DNA of 64,000 nt. Origin: Gemmatimonadota bacterium (GTDB lineage Bacteria; Gemmatimonadota; Gemmatimonadetes; Gemmatimonadales; Gemmatimonadaceae). Made by a program: the position numbers and the translations under genes. Shown here piece after piece: positions 35,351 to 44,044 of the stretch (the stretch's first letter is position 1; every line of letters begins with the position of its first letter). The notes under the pieces were generated by a model, which was not told the DNA's origin, searched no databases, and worked only from the letters and a program-made list of their open reading frames with translations. The stretch is from the NCBI GenBank assembly GCA_016704465.1, contig JADJAD010000001.1, positions 806,001 through 870,000 of the forward strand. The letters run 5' to 3'.

Positions 35351-38173
35351 ATGTTCATCTCCGACCGCCGCGTCTTCGTCGGCCCCAGCACCTACGCCCT
35401 CTTCCCGGTCATCCGTCTCGAGCTCGACCTCGGCGCGCTGGAGGAATGGCCCACGATGCGGCTCGGACACCCGTTCATCGACGCCCTCCTCGAGCGCCTC
35501 CCCGGTCTCAGGGAACACGGCTGCTCCTACGGCGAGCCCGGAGGCTTCGTCCGGCGCATGACCGACGACGAGGGCACATGGCTCGGCCACGTGCTCGAAC
35601 ACGTGGCAATCGAGCTGCAGAACATCGCCGGCGAGGACGTCTCCTTCGGCAAGACGCGCTCAATCGACGACCGCCCCGGCGTCTACGACGTGGTCTTCGA
35701 GTATGAGCAGGCCGAGGTGGGGAACGAGGCCGCCGACCTCGCCCTCGCCCTCCTGCACTCGCTCCTCCCCGCCGAGCTGCGCCCCGACGAGTTCGCCGCC
35801 GACTGGAGCTGGGAGACGGCGCGCGACGAGTACATCCGCTACGCACAGCGCCGCGCCCTCGGGCCATCGACCGCGTCCATCGTGCACGAGGCCGCGCGTC
35901 GCGGCATCCCGTTCATCCGGCTCAACCAGGCCTCGTTGATCCAGCTCGGCTACGGCAAGCACCAGCGGCGCATCCAGGCCACGGTCACCTCGCACACGTC
36001 GCACATCGCCGTCGAGCTGGCCTCGGACAAGGAGGAGACGAACAAGATCCTGTCGTCGCTCGGGCTCCCGACGCCTCAGCAACGCTTGGTGCAGACCGAG
36101 GACAGCGCGGCGCAGGCGGCGCGGCGCATCGGCTATCCGGTGGTAGTCAAGCCGTACAACGGCAACCATGGACGCGGGGTGTCGATCCACCTGCTGGATG
36201 AGGCCGCGGTGCGCATCGCCTTCGCCAAGGCGCGGGAGCACTCACGATCGGTCATCGTGGAGAGCTTCATTACCGGCGCCGACCACCGGATGCTCGTGAT
36301 CAACGGCGAACTCATCGCTGCCTCCAAGCGACTCCCCGGCCACGTGGTCGGCGACGGGGTGCGCTCCATCGAGGCGCTGGTCGCCGAAGTCAATGCCGAC
36401 CCGCGACGGGGCATCGGGCACGAAAAGGTCCTGACGCGCATCGAACTGGACCACGAGGCGCAGCGGCTCATGGAGACGAAGGGGTACACCCACGACTCCG
36501 TCCCCCCCGCCGGGGAAGTCGTGATGTTGCGCCTGACGGCGAACCTGTCGACGGGGGGCACCGCGGCCGACGTCACCGACGCGGTCCACCCCGACAACGT
36601 CGAGATGGCGGTGCGGGCGATCAAGGCGATCGGGCTCGATGTCGGCGGCGTCGACTTCCTCTCCCCCGACATCACCCAGTCCTACAAGGAGATCGGGGGC
36701 GCCATCTGCGAGGTGAACGCCGCCCCCGGCTTCCGCATGCACATGGCCCCGAGCGAGGGAAAGCCGCGCGACGTGGCCGGCAAGACGGTGGACATGCTCT
36801 TTCCGTCGGGGAGCCCGAGCTGGATCCCGATCGCCGCGGTCACGGGGACCAACGGCAAGACGACCACCGCACGCATGCTGGCCCACATCCACAAGCTCGC
36901 CGGACGCATCGTCGGGCTCACCAGCACCGACGGCGTGTACGTCGATGGACAGCGCACGGTCCAGGGCGACATGACCGGACCGGTGGCGACGCGCATGGTG
37001 CTCAGCGACCCCTCGGTCGACGTCGCCGTGCTCGAGGTGGCCCGCGGCGGGCTGCTGCGCGCGGGGATGGGGGTGCGGCACGTCGATGTCGGGGCGGTGC
37101 TCAACGTGCAGAGCGACCACCTCGGGCTGCGCGGGGTGAACACGCTCGACGAACTCGCCGAGGTCAAGCGCATCATCGCCGAGGTCGCGCGCGACACCGC
37201 GGTCCTCAACGCCGACGACCCGCGCGTGCTGCGCATGGCCGGCTACACCGAGGCCAAGTACGTCTGCTACGTGACGCTCAATCCGCAACACGAACTGGTC
37301 CGCGAGCACATTCGCGCCGGCGGGCGCGCGATCGCCCTCGAGGCGGGGATCAACGGGCAGATGATCACGATCTACGATCGCGGCGCCCACATCCCGCTGC
37401 TCTGGACGCACCTGGTCCCGGCGACCATGGAAGGCAAGGCGACGTTCAACGTGCAGAACGCAATGTTCGCCGCCGCAATGGCCTTCTCGATGGGGGTCCG
37501 CCTCGAGGACATCCGCAACGGGCTGCGCACCTTTCACACGACCTTCTACCAGGCACCGGGGCGGCTGAACGTCTTCGACGAGCACCCGTTCAAGGTGATC
37601 ATGGACTATGGCCACAACGCCGCCGCGGTCGACGCGGTCTGCCAGCTGGCCCGCCGGCTGGACGTGAAGGGGCGGCGCATCTGCGTGGTTGCCGCCCCGG
37701 GCGATCGCCGCGACGATGACGTCGTCGAGATCGGACAGGCGGCCGCGCGCGGGAACTTCGACCACTACCTCTGCCGCCGCGACGACGACCCGCGCGGCCG
37801 GGCAGTCGACGAAGTGCCGCGCCTGCTCCGTGACACCCTGCTCGCCGCCGGCATTGCCGACGAGCGCATCACGCTCGTTCCGGATGAGCAGGAGGCCATC
37901 GATACCGCGCTGCGCATGGCACGCATCAACGACCTCGTGCTGCTCTTCGCCGATGCCCTGGCCCGGAGCTGGAAGCAGGTGGTGCACTTCCGCGTCGATG
38001 GACAGGACAATGCCGCCGCCGATACCCCCGACAACGTGGCGCCCGCTACCATGTTGCAGCCGCCGCCAGCGCTCCCCCAGCAGGATTCGCGCGCCGACCG
38101 GCTCCTGGGCGACGACGTCGTGATCGTGCGCGACGAACGCGGCGTCCACATCGCCCGCGACGTCGAAGACTGA
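35351..38173 (+). CDS. cphA: Cyanophycin synthetase
   Basis: A 940-residue enzyme that makes multi-L-arginyl-poly-L-aspartate in two ATP-dependent steps. Domain order: N-terminal domain (GCSYGEPGGFVRRM, HVLEHVAIELQNIAG), ATP-grasp domain (YPVVVKPYNGNHGRGVSI, EICEVNAAPGF-like region) which adds Asp, and a C-terminal Mur-ligase-type domain (TGTNGKTTTARMLAHI, LEVARGGLLRAGMG, QAPGRLNVF, MDYGHNAAAVDAV) which adds Arg. Length is slightly above the ~870-900 typical owing to a C-terminal tail. The ATG at 35351 begins at the family start; upstream codons in the array are unlikely to be translated. 125 bp downstream of cphB. Confidence 0.95.
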   Translation: MFISDRRVFVGPSTYALFPVIRLELDLGALEEWPTMRLGHPFIDALLERLPGLREHGCSYGEPGGFVRRMTDDEGTWLGHVLEHVAIELQNIAGEDVSFGKTRSIDDRPGVYDVVFEYEQAEVGNEAADLALALLHSLLPAELRPDEFAADWSWETARDEYIRYAQRRALGPSTASIVHEAARRGIPFIRLNQASLIQLGYGKHQRRIQATVTSHTSHIAVELASDKEETNKILSSLGLPTPQQRLVQTEDSAAQAARRIGYPVVVKPYNGNHGRGVSIHLLDEAAVRIAFAKAREHSRSVIVESFITGADHRMLVINGELIAASKRLPGHVVGDGVRSIEALVAEVNADPRRGIGHEKVLTRIELDHEAQRLMETKGYTHDSVPPAGEVVMLRLTANLSTGGTAADVTDAVHPDNVEMAVRAIKAIGLDVGGVDFLSPDITQSYKEIGGAICEVNAAPGFRMHMAPSEGKPRDVAGKTVDMLFPSGSPSWIPIAAVTGTNGKTTTARMLAHIHKLAGRIVGLTSTDGVYVDGQRTVQGDMTGPVATRMVLSDPSVDVAVLEVARGGLLRAGMGVRHVDVGAVLNVQSDHLGLRGVNTLDELAEVKRIIAEVARDTAVLNADDPRVLRMAGYTEAKYVCYVTLNPQHELVREHIRAGGRAIALEAGINGQMITIYDRGAHIPLLWTHLVPATMEGKATFNVQNAMFAAAMAFSMGVRLEDIRNGLRTFHTTFYQAPGRLNVFDEHPFKVIMDYGHNAAAVDAVCQLARRLDVKGRRICVVAAPGDRRDDDVVEIGQAAARGNFDHYLCRRDDDPRGRAVDEVPRLLRDTLLAAGIADERITLVPDEQEAIDTALRMARINDLVLLFADALARSWKQVVHFRVDGQDNAAADTPDNVAPATMLQPPPALPQQDSRADRLLGDDVVIVRDERGVHIARDVED

Positions 38174-38258
38174 CACCCTCGCGCCGCCAGTCACACACTC
38201 CCCCCTGCATCAATCGGTTAGGCACCTGTCCCACCGCATCCTCGACTCGCGTCGGCTC

Positions 38259-39938
38259 ATGGGGCCGAACCTCTTCGCCCGGCGGGCGGGGGCGCTGCTG
38301 CACGTCGCCTTCGCCCCGGAAGAGGGCACCGCGCTCCTGCTCGCCTGGCGCACCACGGCGCGCTACTTCTCCGCCCGCCTGGGCTGGCCAGACCCCGAGA
38401 TCGTGGTCACGCGCCACCCCGGCGGGGCCCAGTGCTTCCTCGGCGCCCCGCTCGATGCCCTGCTCGCTGCGACCGAGGTAAGCGAACGGAGTTGGATCGA
38501 CGGGGAACGCATCGTCGCAGGGCACGAACGCGGCGACCTGCACGACGACGTGGCACGATTGCGCGTGCATGCCCAGCACGAACGCGCACCGCTGCTCGAG
38601 GCCTTGCAGGGGGCGGCGGTCGAACACGGCGTGACCTTCGCCTGGGACGACGACGTGGTCTCGCTTGGCGCGGGGGCGGGGAGCCTGACCCTGTCGCGCT
38701 CGGCGCTGCCGGCACCGGACGAGATCGATTGGGACACAGTGCACGACATCCCCGTCGCACTCGTGACCGGCTCCAACGGCAAGACGACGACCACCCGCCT
38801 GCTCTCGGCGATCCTCGCGACTCACGGGCAGGTGACCGGCTTCAGCTGCACCGACGGTGTCTGGTGCGCCGGCGAGCAGGTGGATGCGGGCGACTACTCC
38901 GGCCCTGTCGGCGCGCGCCTGGTCCTGCGCGACCGCCGGGTGTCGGCCGCCGTGCTGGAAACCGCGCGCGGCGGCATGCTGCGCCGCGGCCTCGCGACCG
39001 ATCGCGCCATGGTGGCCATCGTCACGCGCGTCTCTGCCGATCACTTCGGCGAGTACGGCGTGCACGACCTCGACGACCTGGGGCGCGCCAAGCTCGTCGT
39101 CGCACGGGCGCTCGTGGACGGTGGGCGGCTGGTGCTCAACGCAGAGGATGCCACGCTCGTGCGGCTCGCCCCCGCCGTGAAGGCGCCGATCACCTGGTTT
39201 GCCCTCGACCCGGCGTCGCCGGTCGTGGCCGCGCACCGTGCCCGCGGCGGCGACGCCTGCATCCTGCGCGACGGTGAGGTGCGGTACCTGATGGGTGACG
39301 ATGAGATTTCGTTAGGCGCCGTCGCCGCCATGCCGCTCACGCTCGGCGGGACGGCGCGCTACAACATCGCCAACGTGCTCGCGGCCTCGGCGGCGGCCAT
39401 GGCGCTGCACGTGCCGGTCGCGGCGATCCGTGCCACGCTCGCCGGCTTCGGCGCCGCTCCCGAGGACAACCCGGGGCGCCTTACCCTGCTGGAGTACCGC
39501 GGCGCGCGCATCGTCGTCGACTTCGTCCACAACCCCGACGGCTGGTACGCCCTCTATGGGGTGCTCAGCGCGATCCCCGCCCGGCGGCGCATCGTCGTCG
39601 TGGGACAAGGGGGTGATCGCGACGACCACGCGCTCGATGAACTGGCTGCCGCCGTGTGGAGCGATCGCCCCGCGCTGGTGATCCTGAAGGAAATGCCCAA
39701 GTACCTGCGCGGGCGCCCGCTCGGCGAAGTCACCGCCCGACTGGCGACGGCGCTCCTGGCACTTGGCGCCCCGGCGTCGGCAGTGCGACGCGTCGACAGC
39801 GAGGAGGAGGCGATCCAGCTCGCGCTCGCCGAAGTGACCCCTGGCGACCTGCTGGCGCTCTCGGTCCACACCGACTACGACCGCGCCATGCAGCTGCTAC
39901 GCGACGCGGGAGCCACGCGCGTCACGGCGCTGACGTAG
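38259..39938 (+). CDS. Stand-alone Mur-ligase-like protein in the cyanophycin cluster
   Basis: A 559-residue protein related to the C-terminal half of cyanophycin synthetase but without ATP-grasp. It shows ALVTGSNGKTTTTRLLSAIL (P-loop), LETARGGMLRRGLATDRA, VSADHFGEYGVHDLDDL, YNIANVLAASAAAMAL, DNPGRLTLLEYRGARIVVDFVHNPDG and VVVGQGGDRDDHAL, as in CphA. The ~150 residues before the P-loop differ from CphA. In-frame codons upstream of the ATG (from a CTG at 38226: LSHRILDSRRLM) look like family sequence, so the true start may be non-ATG and earlier. It likely ligates an amino acid to an acidic side chain; its exact product is unknown. Same strand as cphB-cphA, 85 bp downstream. Confidence 0.8.
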   Translation: MGPNLFARRAGALLHVAFAPEEGTALLLAWRTTARYFSARLGWPDPEIVVTRHPGGAQCFLGAPLDALLAATEVSERSWIDGERIVAGHERGDLHDDVARLRVHAQHERAPLLEALQGAAVEHGVTFAWDDDVVSLGAGAGSLTLSRSALPAPDEIDWDTVHDIPVALVTGSNGKTTTTRLLSAILATHGQVTGFSCTDGVWCAGEQVDAGDYSGPVGARLVLRDRRVSAAVLETARGGMLRRGLATDRAMVAIVTRVSADHFGEYGVHDLDDLGRAKLVVARALVDGGRLVLNAEDATLVRLAPAVKAPITWFALDPASPVVAAHRARGGDACILRDGEVRYLMGDDEISLGAVAAMPLTLGGTARYNIANVLAASAAAMALHVPVAAIRATLAGFGAAPEDNPGRLTLLEYRGARIVVDFVHNPDGWYALYGVLSAIPARRRIVVVGQGGDRDDHALDELAAAVWSDRPALVILKEMPKYLRGRPLGEVTARLATALLALGAPASAVRRVDSEEEAIQLALAEVTPGDLLALSVHTDYDRAMQLLRDAGATRVTALT

Positions 39939-39943
39939 ACCGC

Positions 39944-41887
39944 CTACGGTCGCGGCTTCTTCGGCGCGCCCTTCGCCGCAGCCGCCTTCGCCGCAGCCGC
40001 CTTCGCCGCGGCCGCCTTTGCCGCGGCCGCCTTTGCCGCGGCCGCGTTCTCGGCGGCGGCTCGCCGTTCCAGGTCGTACAGCCACCACTCCAGGTGGCTC
40101 CCGACGATCGGCAGCGGCAGCGACCCTAACGAGAGCATCTCGTTGTGCCAGGCGCGCAGGTCGAATGCGGCGTCCAGCTCACCGCGCATCCAGGCGCGCA
40201 TGGCCGCCACTTCGCGCGCGCCCAGCGCCCCTGCCCCCGCTCGGCCCGGGTCGTTGATGATGCGCTCCACGATCATCCGGTCGACGTCGGCGTCGGGGGC
40301 CAGCCGGTAGCGCCCGAGCACCTCCCGCCCCTGCAGCATCGACCATCCCAGGTAGTGAATGCCCGTGTCCACCACCAGCAACGCCATGGCCGTCCCTTCG
40401 TCGAGCAGCCGCCCGTAGGCATCGAGCGGATCGGTGTACATCCCCATCTCGCCGGCGAGGGAGGCCGCATACTGTGCCCATCCGTCCGAGAACCCTGCCG
40501 TCTCCATCTGCCGGCGCATCGCCTGAATGGTCGGGTCGCCGCCGACCAGTGCGGCCTCCAGGTGACGCCCGGGAAGGAGGAGGCGATACGTGGTCGATGC
40601 GATCGACGCGCGCACCGCTGGTTGGCGCCATCGCTCCGTCAGCAGCAGCTGGCCCAGCGAATCGATCCCCGCGACGGGAAGCAGGTACGTACCGTCTGGC
40701 CAGAGCAGCGCTTCGGCAGGGGTCGTGGCACGCACGGCGGGAGCGAGGGCTGGGAAACGGGCGAACTGACCAGGCAGCCGTTCCACCAGCACCTGCTCAC
40801 GCGCCCCCACCGCGACGATCATCGCATCGACCGACGGCGCCACCCCGATCGCCAGCCGCAACGAATCATGAAAGGCCCGCGCATCCGGATTCCATCCCTG
40901 CCGGCGGCGCACCTCGGTCATCGTCGAGTCGATGCGCCGCAGTTCGCCCAGCCCCACGCGATGCGCCTCCTCGGGTGGCACGTCGAGCGAGGAGTGCCGG
41001 CGCAGCAGGTGGCGATACAGCTCCTTGCCACCGGGGTACTGCCAGAGGCCGGGTCGGGTCGACGCGATCGGGAGGTAGTCGCTCTCGAGGTAGTTGATGA
41101 TGGAATCGAGCGACGGTGCGATGCGCAGCGACACGGCCAGGGCAATCTCTCGCCGGAGCGCGGCGCTCGTCACCGAGTCCAGCCCGGCGAGTCGAGCCGA
41201 GTCGACCCCCCACGGGCCCTCATTCTCCAGCGCGCGCAGGCCCCGGAAGAATGCGAGGGCAGACTCCACCATCTCGCGTGGCGCCGCGTACCCGCGCGCG
41301 CGGCGCTCTTCGAGGCCGCCGCGGATCTGCTCAACGACGAAGGGAAAACCCTCGGCGAAGAAAAGATACCGCTCGGCGTCGGCGGGCGACGTGAGCGGAT
41401 GCAGCCGATACGTCTCCGTCAGGGTTCGGAGCGGCGTGGTGGTCGGCGAGAGCAGCGAGAAGTCGACGTAATAGAACGCCGATCGTTCGGCCCGCGCCTC
41501 GACCTCCCAGCGCAGCGCCAGCGTCGTGAGGTAGTCGTCCTGCGCGAGCGCCGAGACATCGAGCATGTCCAGCCCGTGCCCGACGCGCTGCGCGACGCGC
41601 AGGTCCGCCTTGCGGTTCTGCTGCGACACGATTGGGAGCGTCGTGATGCGCACTCCGTTGCGCAACGCCAGGTCGGCGCGCCGCTCCAGGGCGTCGCGCC
41701 AATAGTCGGTAAGGACCAACTGCAGGACGCCTCGCGCCAGCGCCGAGTCCGCTGGCGAGGGGAGCGACGGGCGCGGGTTGAGGATGGCGCATCCCGACGA
41801 CTGCACCGAGAGCGCTGCGGCGAGTATTACTGAGGTGATCCGGAGGAGCGGGGTCGGCGCGTGGACGTATCGAGCCGGACGGGGCAC
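39944..41887 (-). CDS. DUF885 family lipoprotein with degenerate metal motif and Ala-Lys tail
   Basis: About 647 residues if the GTG at 41887 is used; this start gives a signal peptide with lipobox VQSSGC. The body matches DUF885 (putative metal-dependent peptidases): ALRREIALAVSLRIAPSLD, GGKELYRHLLRRHSS, SDGWAQYAASLAGEMGMYTDPLDAYGRLLDE. The expected zinc motif HExxPGHH is replaced by LLLPGRHLEAAL, so at least one His and the HE pair are missing. The C-terminus is five AAAAK repeats then GAPKKPRP. Upstream in-frame ATGs (41980, 42070) exist; the latter would overlap the divergent gene. Its stop is 5 bp from that of the Mur-ligase-like gene (convergent). Confidence 0.75.
   Translation of the reverse strand: MPRPARYVHAPTPLLRITSVILAAALSVQSSGCAILNPRPSLPSPADSALARGVLQLVLTDYWRDALERRADLALRNGVRITTLPIVSQQNRKADLRVAQRVGHGLDMLDVSALAQDDYLTTLALRWEVEARAERSAFYYVDFSLLSPTTTPLRTLTETYRLHPLTSPADAERYLFFAEGFPFVVEQIRGGLEERRARGYAAPREMVESALAFFRGLRALENEGPWGVDSARLAGLDSVTSAALRREIALAVSLRIAPSLDSIINYLESDYLPIASTRPGLWQYPGGKELYRHLLRRHSSLDVPPEEAHRVGLGELRRIDSTMTEVRRRQGWNPDARAFHDSLRLAIGVAPSVDAMIVAVGAREQVLVERLPGQFARFPALAPAVRATTPAEALLWPDGTYLLPVAGIDSLGQLLLTERWRQPAVRASIASTTYRLLLPGRHLEAALVGGDPTIQAMRRQMETAGFSDGWAQYAASLAGEMGMYTDPLDAYGRLLDEGTAMALLVVDTGIHYLGWSMLQGREVLGRYRLAPDADVDRMIVERIINDPGRAGAGALGAREVAAMRAWMRGELDAAFDLRAWHNEMLSLGSLPLPIVGSHLEWWLYDLERRAAAENAAAAKAAAAKAAAAKAAAAKAAAAKGAPKKPRP
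39971..40045 (-). repeat. Five 15-bp tandem units encoding AAAAK repeats
   Basis: Units CTTCGCCGCAGCCGC (two), CTTCGCCGCGGCCGC and CTTTGCCGCGGCCGC (two) encode the lysine/alanine tail of the DUF885 lipoprotein. The synonymous differences show that the array is not brand new. Confidence 0.93.
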
Positions 41888-42060
41888 GCGGAACCTGGGG
41901 CGAGGGAAGTGGCTTGAGTGCACGACGCGCGGCCGTGCGTGGAGTGTGCGAGGCACAGGCTTGGCACCTTCGCGGCGCATGCGAGGTACGTGCGCATCAT
42001 CACCGCGCGGTGCGGTGGACAGAAGATCTTCTACACGTCGCCTCGGCGGAAGGATTCGAG

Positions 42061-43314
42061 ATGCAGGCATCGAGACACGGATCGGTCACGCCCCCGGCGC
42101 CGGAACAGCCGGCGACCCGGCTGCACGCGACCCGGCTGCACGCGAGCCGGCTGCGGGTGGTACGCCGGGTGGTGCGCCGATTGCGGCACGTGGAGCTGGT
42201 GGGACTCATCGCAGTCGCCGCGCCCATGGCATGCGGCGGCTCGTCCGACCCCTGCTGCGTGGTCGATCCGCCTAACGCAGGTCCGCTGGCGGTCACGACC
42301 GTGGCGGGCGACTTCGACACCATCTGGGAACTGGCCTGGGGGCCGGACGGGGCCCTGTGGGTGACCGAGCGCCCCGGGACCATCTCGCGGGTCAACCCGG
42401 CCACCGGGGCCGTGACTCGCGCTGGGACCCTGGCGGTCGATGAGATCGGCGAGGGGGGGCTCATGGGCCTCGCCTTCCACCCCGACTTCGCGACCACCCC
42501 GTTCGTCTATGCCGCGCACACCTACACCGCGGGGAGCGCCGTGCGCAATCGCGTGGTGCGCATGCGGTGGAACGGTGCGTCGTTAGGCACTCCCGAGGTC
42601 CTGCTCGACGACATCCCGGGCAGCTCCGTCCACAACGGCGCGCGCGTGGTGGTCGGGCCGGACCGCCTGCTCTACGTCACGTCCGGCGACGCCTCGAATA
42701 CGACGCTGCCGCAGTCCCGCACGTCGCTGGCCGGCAAGGTCCTCCGCCTCACCCTCGATGGGGCGCCGGCGCCGGGCAATTCGCTTGGCGGGTACGTCTA
42801 TACGCTGGGCCACCGCAACCCGCAGGGGCTCGCCTTTGCTCCTGGCGGTGCGCTGTATTCCACCGAACACGGCCCCAGCGACAACGACGAAGTCAATCGC
42901 ATCGAGCAGGGACGCAACTACGGCTGGCCCACCGTGCGCGGACGATGCGACGGCGACGCCGGAGCCGGCGAACAGCCCTTCTGCGTGGCCAACAACGTCG
43001 CCGAGCCGCTGGCCATCTGGACCCCGACCATCGCCCCGGCCGGCCTGGCCTACTACAACGCCACACTGATTCCCGGGTGGCGCGGGAGCCTCCTGTTCAC
43101 CACCCTCAAGGGGGCCGCGCTCTACCGGCTGCAACTGGCCGCCGATGGGCGCAGCGTTACGAGCGAGGAACGCCTGTTCGCCGGCACGTACGGGCGGCTG
43201 CGCGCCATCGCCGTGGGCCCCGACGGCAGCGTCTATCTGGGCACGAGCAACAGGGACGGACGCGGATCGCCCGGGGCGCAGGACGACCGGATCCTGCGCG
43301 TGCGGCCGCAGTAG
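42061..43314 (+). CDS. PQQ-dependent soluble sugar dehydrogenase lipoprotein
   Basis: A 417-residue exported oxidoreductase of the soluble glucose/aldose dehydrogenase (YliI/Asd-type) beta-propeller family. The N-terminus contains three TRLHA-like repeats, then a hydrophobic stretch ending in APMACGG (lipobox). The propeller shows WGPDGALWVTERPGTISRV, GLMGLAFHPDF, the catalytic His in SVHNGARVVVGPDRLLYVTSGD, GHRNPQGLAF and TEHGPSDNDEVN, which bind PQQ and calcium. It would oxidise aldoses in the periplasm. No PQQ biosynthesis genes are nearby. Divergent from the DUF885 gene. Confidence 0.9.
   Translation: MQASRHGSVTPPAPEQPATRLHATRLHASRLRVVRRVVRRLRHVELVGLIAVAAPMACGGSSDPCCVVDPPNAGPLAVTTVAGDFDTIWELAWGPDGALWVTERPGTISRVNPATGAVTRAGTLAVDEIGEGGLMGLAFHPDFATTPFVYAAHTYTAGSAVRNRVVRMRWNGASLGTPEVLLDDIPGSSVHNGARVVVGPDRLLYVTSGDASNTTLPQSRTSLAGKVLRLTLDGAPAPGNSLGGYVYTLGHRNPQGLAFAPGGALYSTEHGPSDNDEVNRIEQGRNYGWPTVRGRCDGDAGAGEQPFCVANNVAEPLAIWTPTIAPAGLAYYNATLIPGWRGSLLFTTLKGAALYRLQLAADGRSVTSEERLFAGTYGRLRAIAVGPDGSVYLGTSNRDGRGSPGAQDDRILRVRPQ
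42114..42158 (+). repeat. Three in-frame 15-bp tandem units
   Basis: GACCCGGCTGCACGC at 42114 and 42129, and a diverged third copy at 42144. They encode the basic repeats ahead of the signal peptide of the sugar dehydrogenase. Confidence 0.9.
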
Positions 43315-43414
43315 CGCGCGGCCGCCGCGCCGTGTGTCCTGCGACGCGCTCGCCGCTCGCCGGCCATGCACGACAGTGGCCGATTCGTCGCGCCGTGCCG
43401 TAGCTTTGCCACCC

Positions 43415-44032
43415 ATGATCGGCGACTTCCTGCGCGGCGTGCTCGCGTCCCTCACCCCCCTCGAAGCGACCGCCGTCGCCTTCGGGCTGGTCAGCGTCTG
43501 GCTCAGCACGCGAGAGAACATCCTCAGCTGGCCGACCGCGATCGTCAACGTCGGCCTCTACTCCGTCCTCTTCTTCCGCGAGAAACTGTACGCCGACATG
43601 GGGCTGCAGGTGATCTACCTGCTGCTCTCCATCTACGGCTGGTACGAGTGGAAGTACGGCGGGGAGAATCGCACCGAGTTGCACGTCTCGCGACTCACGC
43701 CACGGCTCGCGATCGTGCTCGCCGCACTCGGCGCGGCCGGCGCCATGGCCCTCGGGACCTTCCTGCACCGCCACACCGACGCTTCGCTCCCGTACCTCGA
43801 CGCCACGCTCTCGGTCTTCTCGCTCATCGCCCAGTGGATGATGACCCGCAAGATCCTCGAGAACTGGGCGTTGTGGATCGTGCTGGACGTGGTCTATGTG
43901 TGGATGTTCGTCGCCCTCAAGTCGCTGCACTTCACCGCGTTCCAGTACGCGGTCTTCTTGCTGCTGGCGATGTTGGGGCTGCGGGATTGGAAGCGGTCGC
44001 ATGACATGCACGCCGCGACCGCGAGCGCCTGA
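43415..44032 (+). CDS. pnuC: PnuC-type nicotinamide riboside transporter
   Basis: A 205-residue membrane protein with about seven helices. Family features include FGLVSVWLSTRENILSWPTAIVNVGLYSVLFF near the N-terminus, MGLQVIYLLLSIYGWYEW (substrate-binding W/Y residues), LIAQWMMTRKILENWALWI and YAVFLLLAMLGLRDW. It facilitates uptake of nicotinamide riboside, which is trapped by phosphorylation. The next gene 13 bp downstream encodes a NadR-like kinase, which supports this substrate rather than thiamine. Confidence 0.93.
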   Translation: MIGDFLRGVLASLTPLEATAVAFGLVSVWLSTRENILSWPTAIVNVGLYSVLFFREKLYADMGLQVIYLLLSIYGWYEWKYGGENRTELHVSRLTPRLAIVLAALGAAGAMALGTFLHRHTDASLPYLDATLSVFSLIAQWMMTRKILENWALWIVLDVVYVWMFVALKSLHFTAFQYAVFLLLAMLGLRDWKRSHDMHAATASA

Positions 44033-44044
44033 CGCCACCGCGGA

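Noticed and set aside
36242..38194. 650-codon minus-strand open frame opposite cphA
   Set aside because: Antisense shadow caused by high G+C; composition is Arg/His/Gly-rich with no family motifs, while the plus frame encodes full-length CphA.
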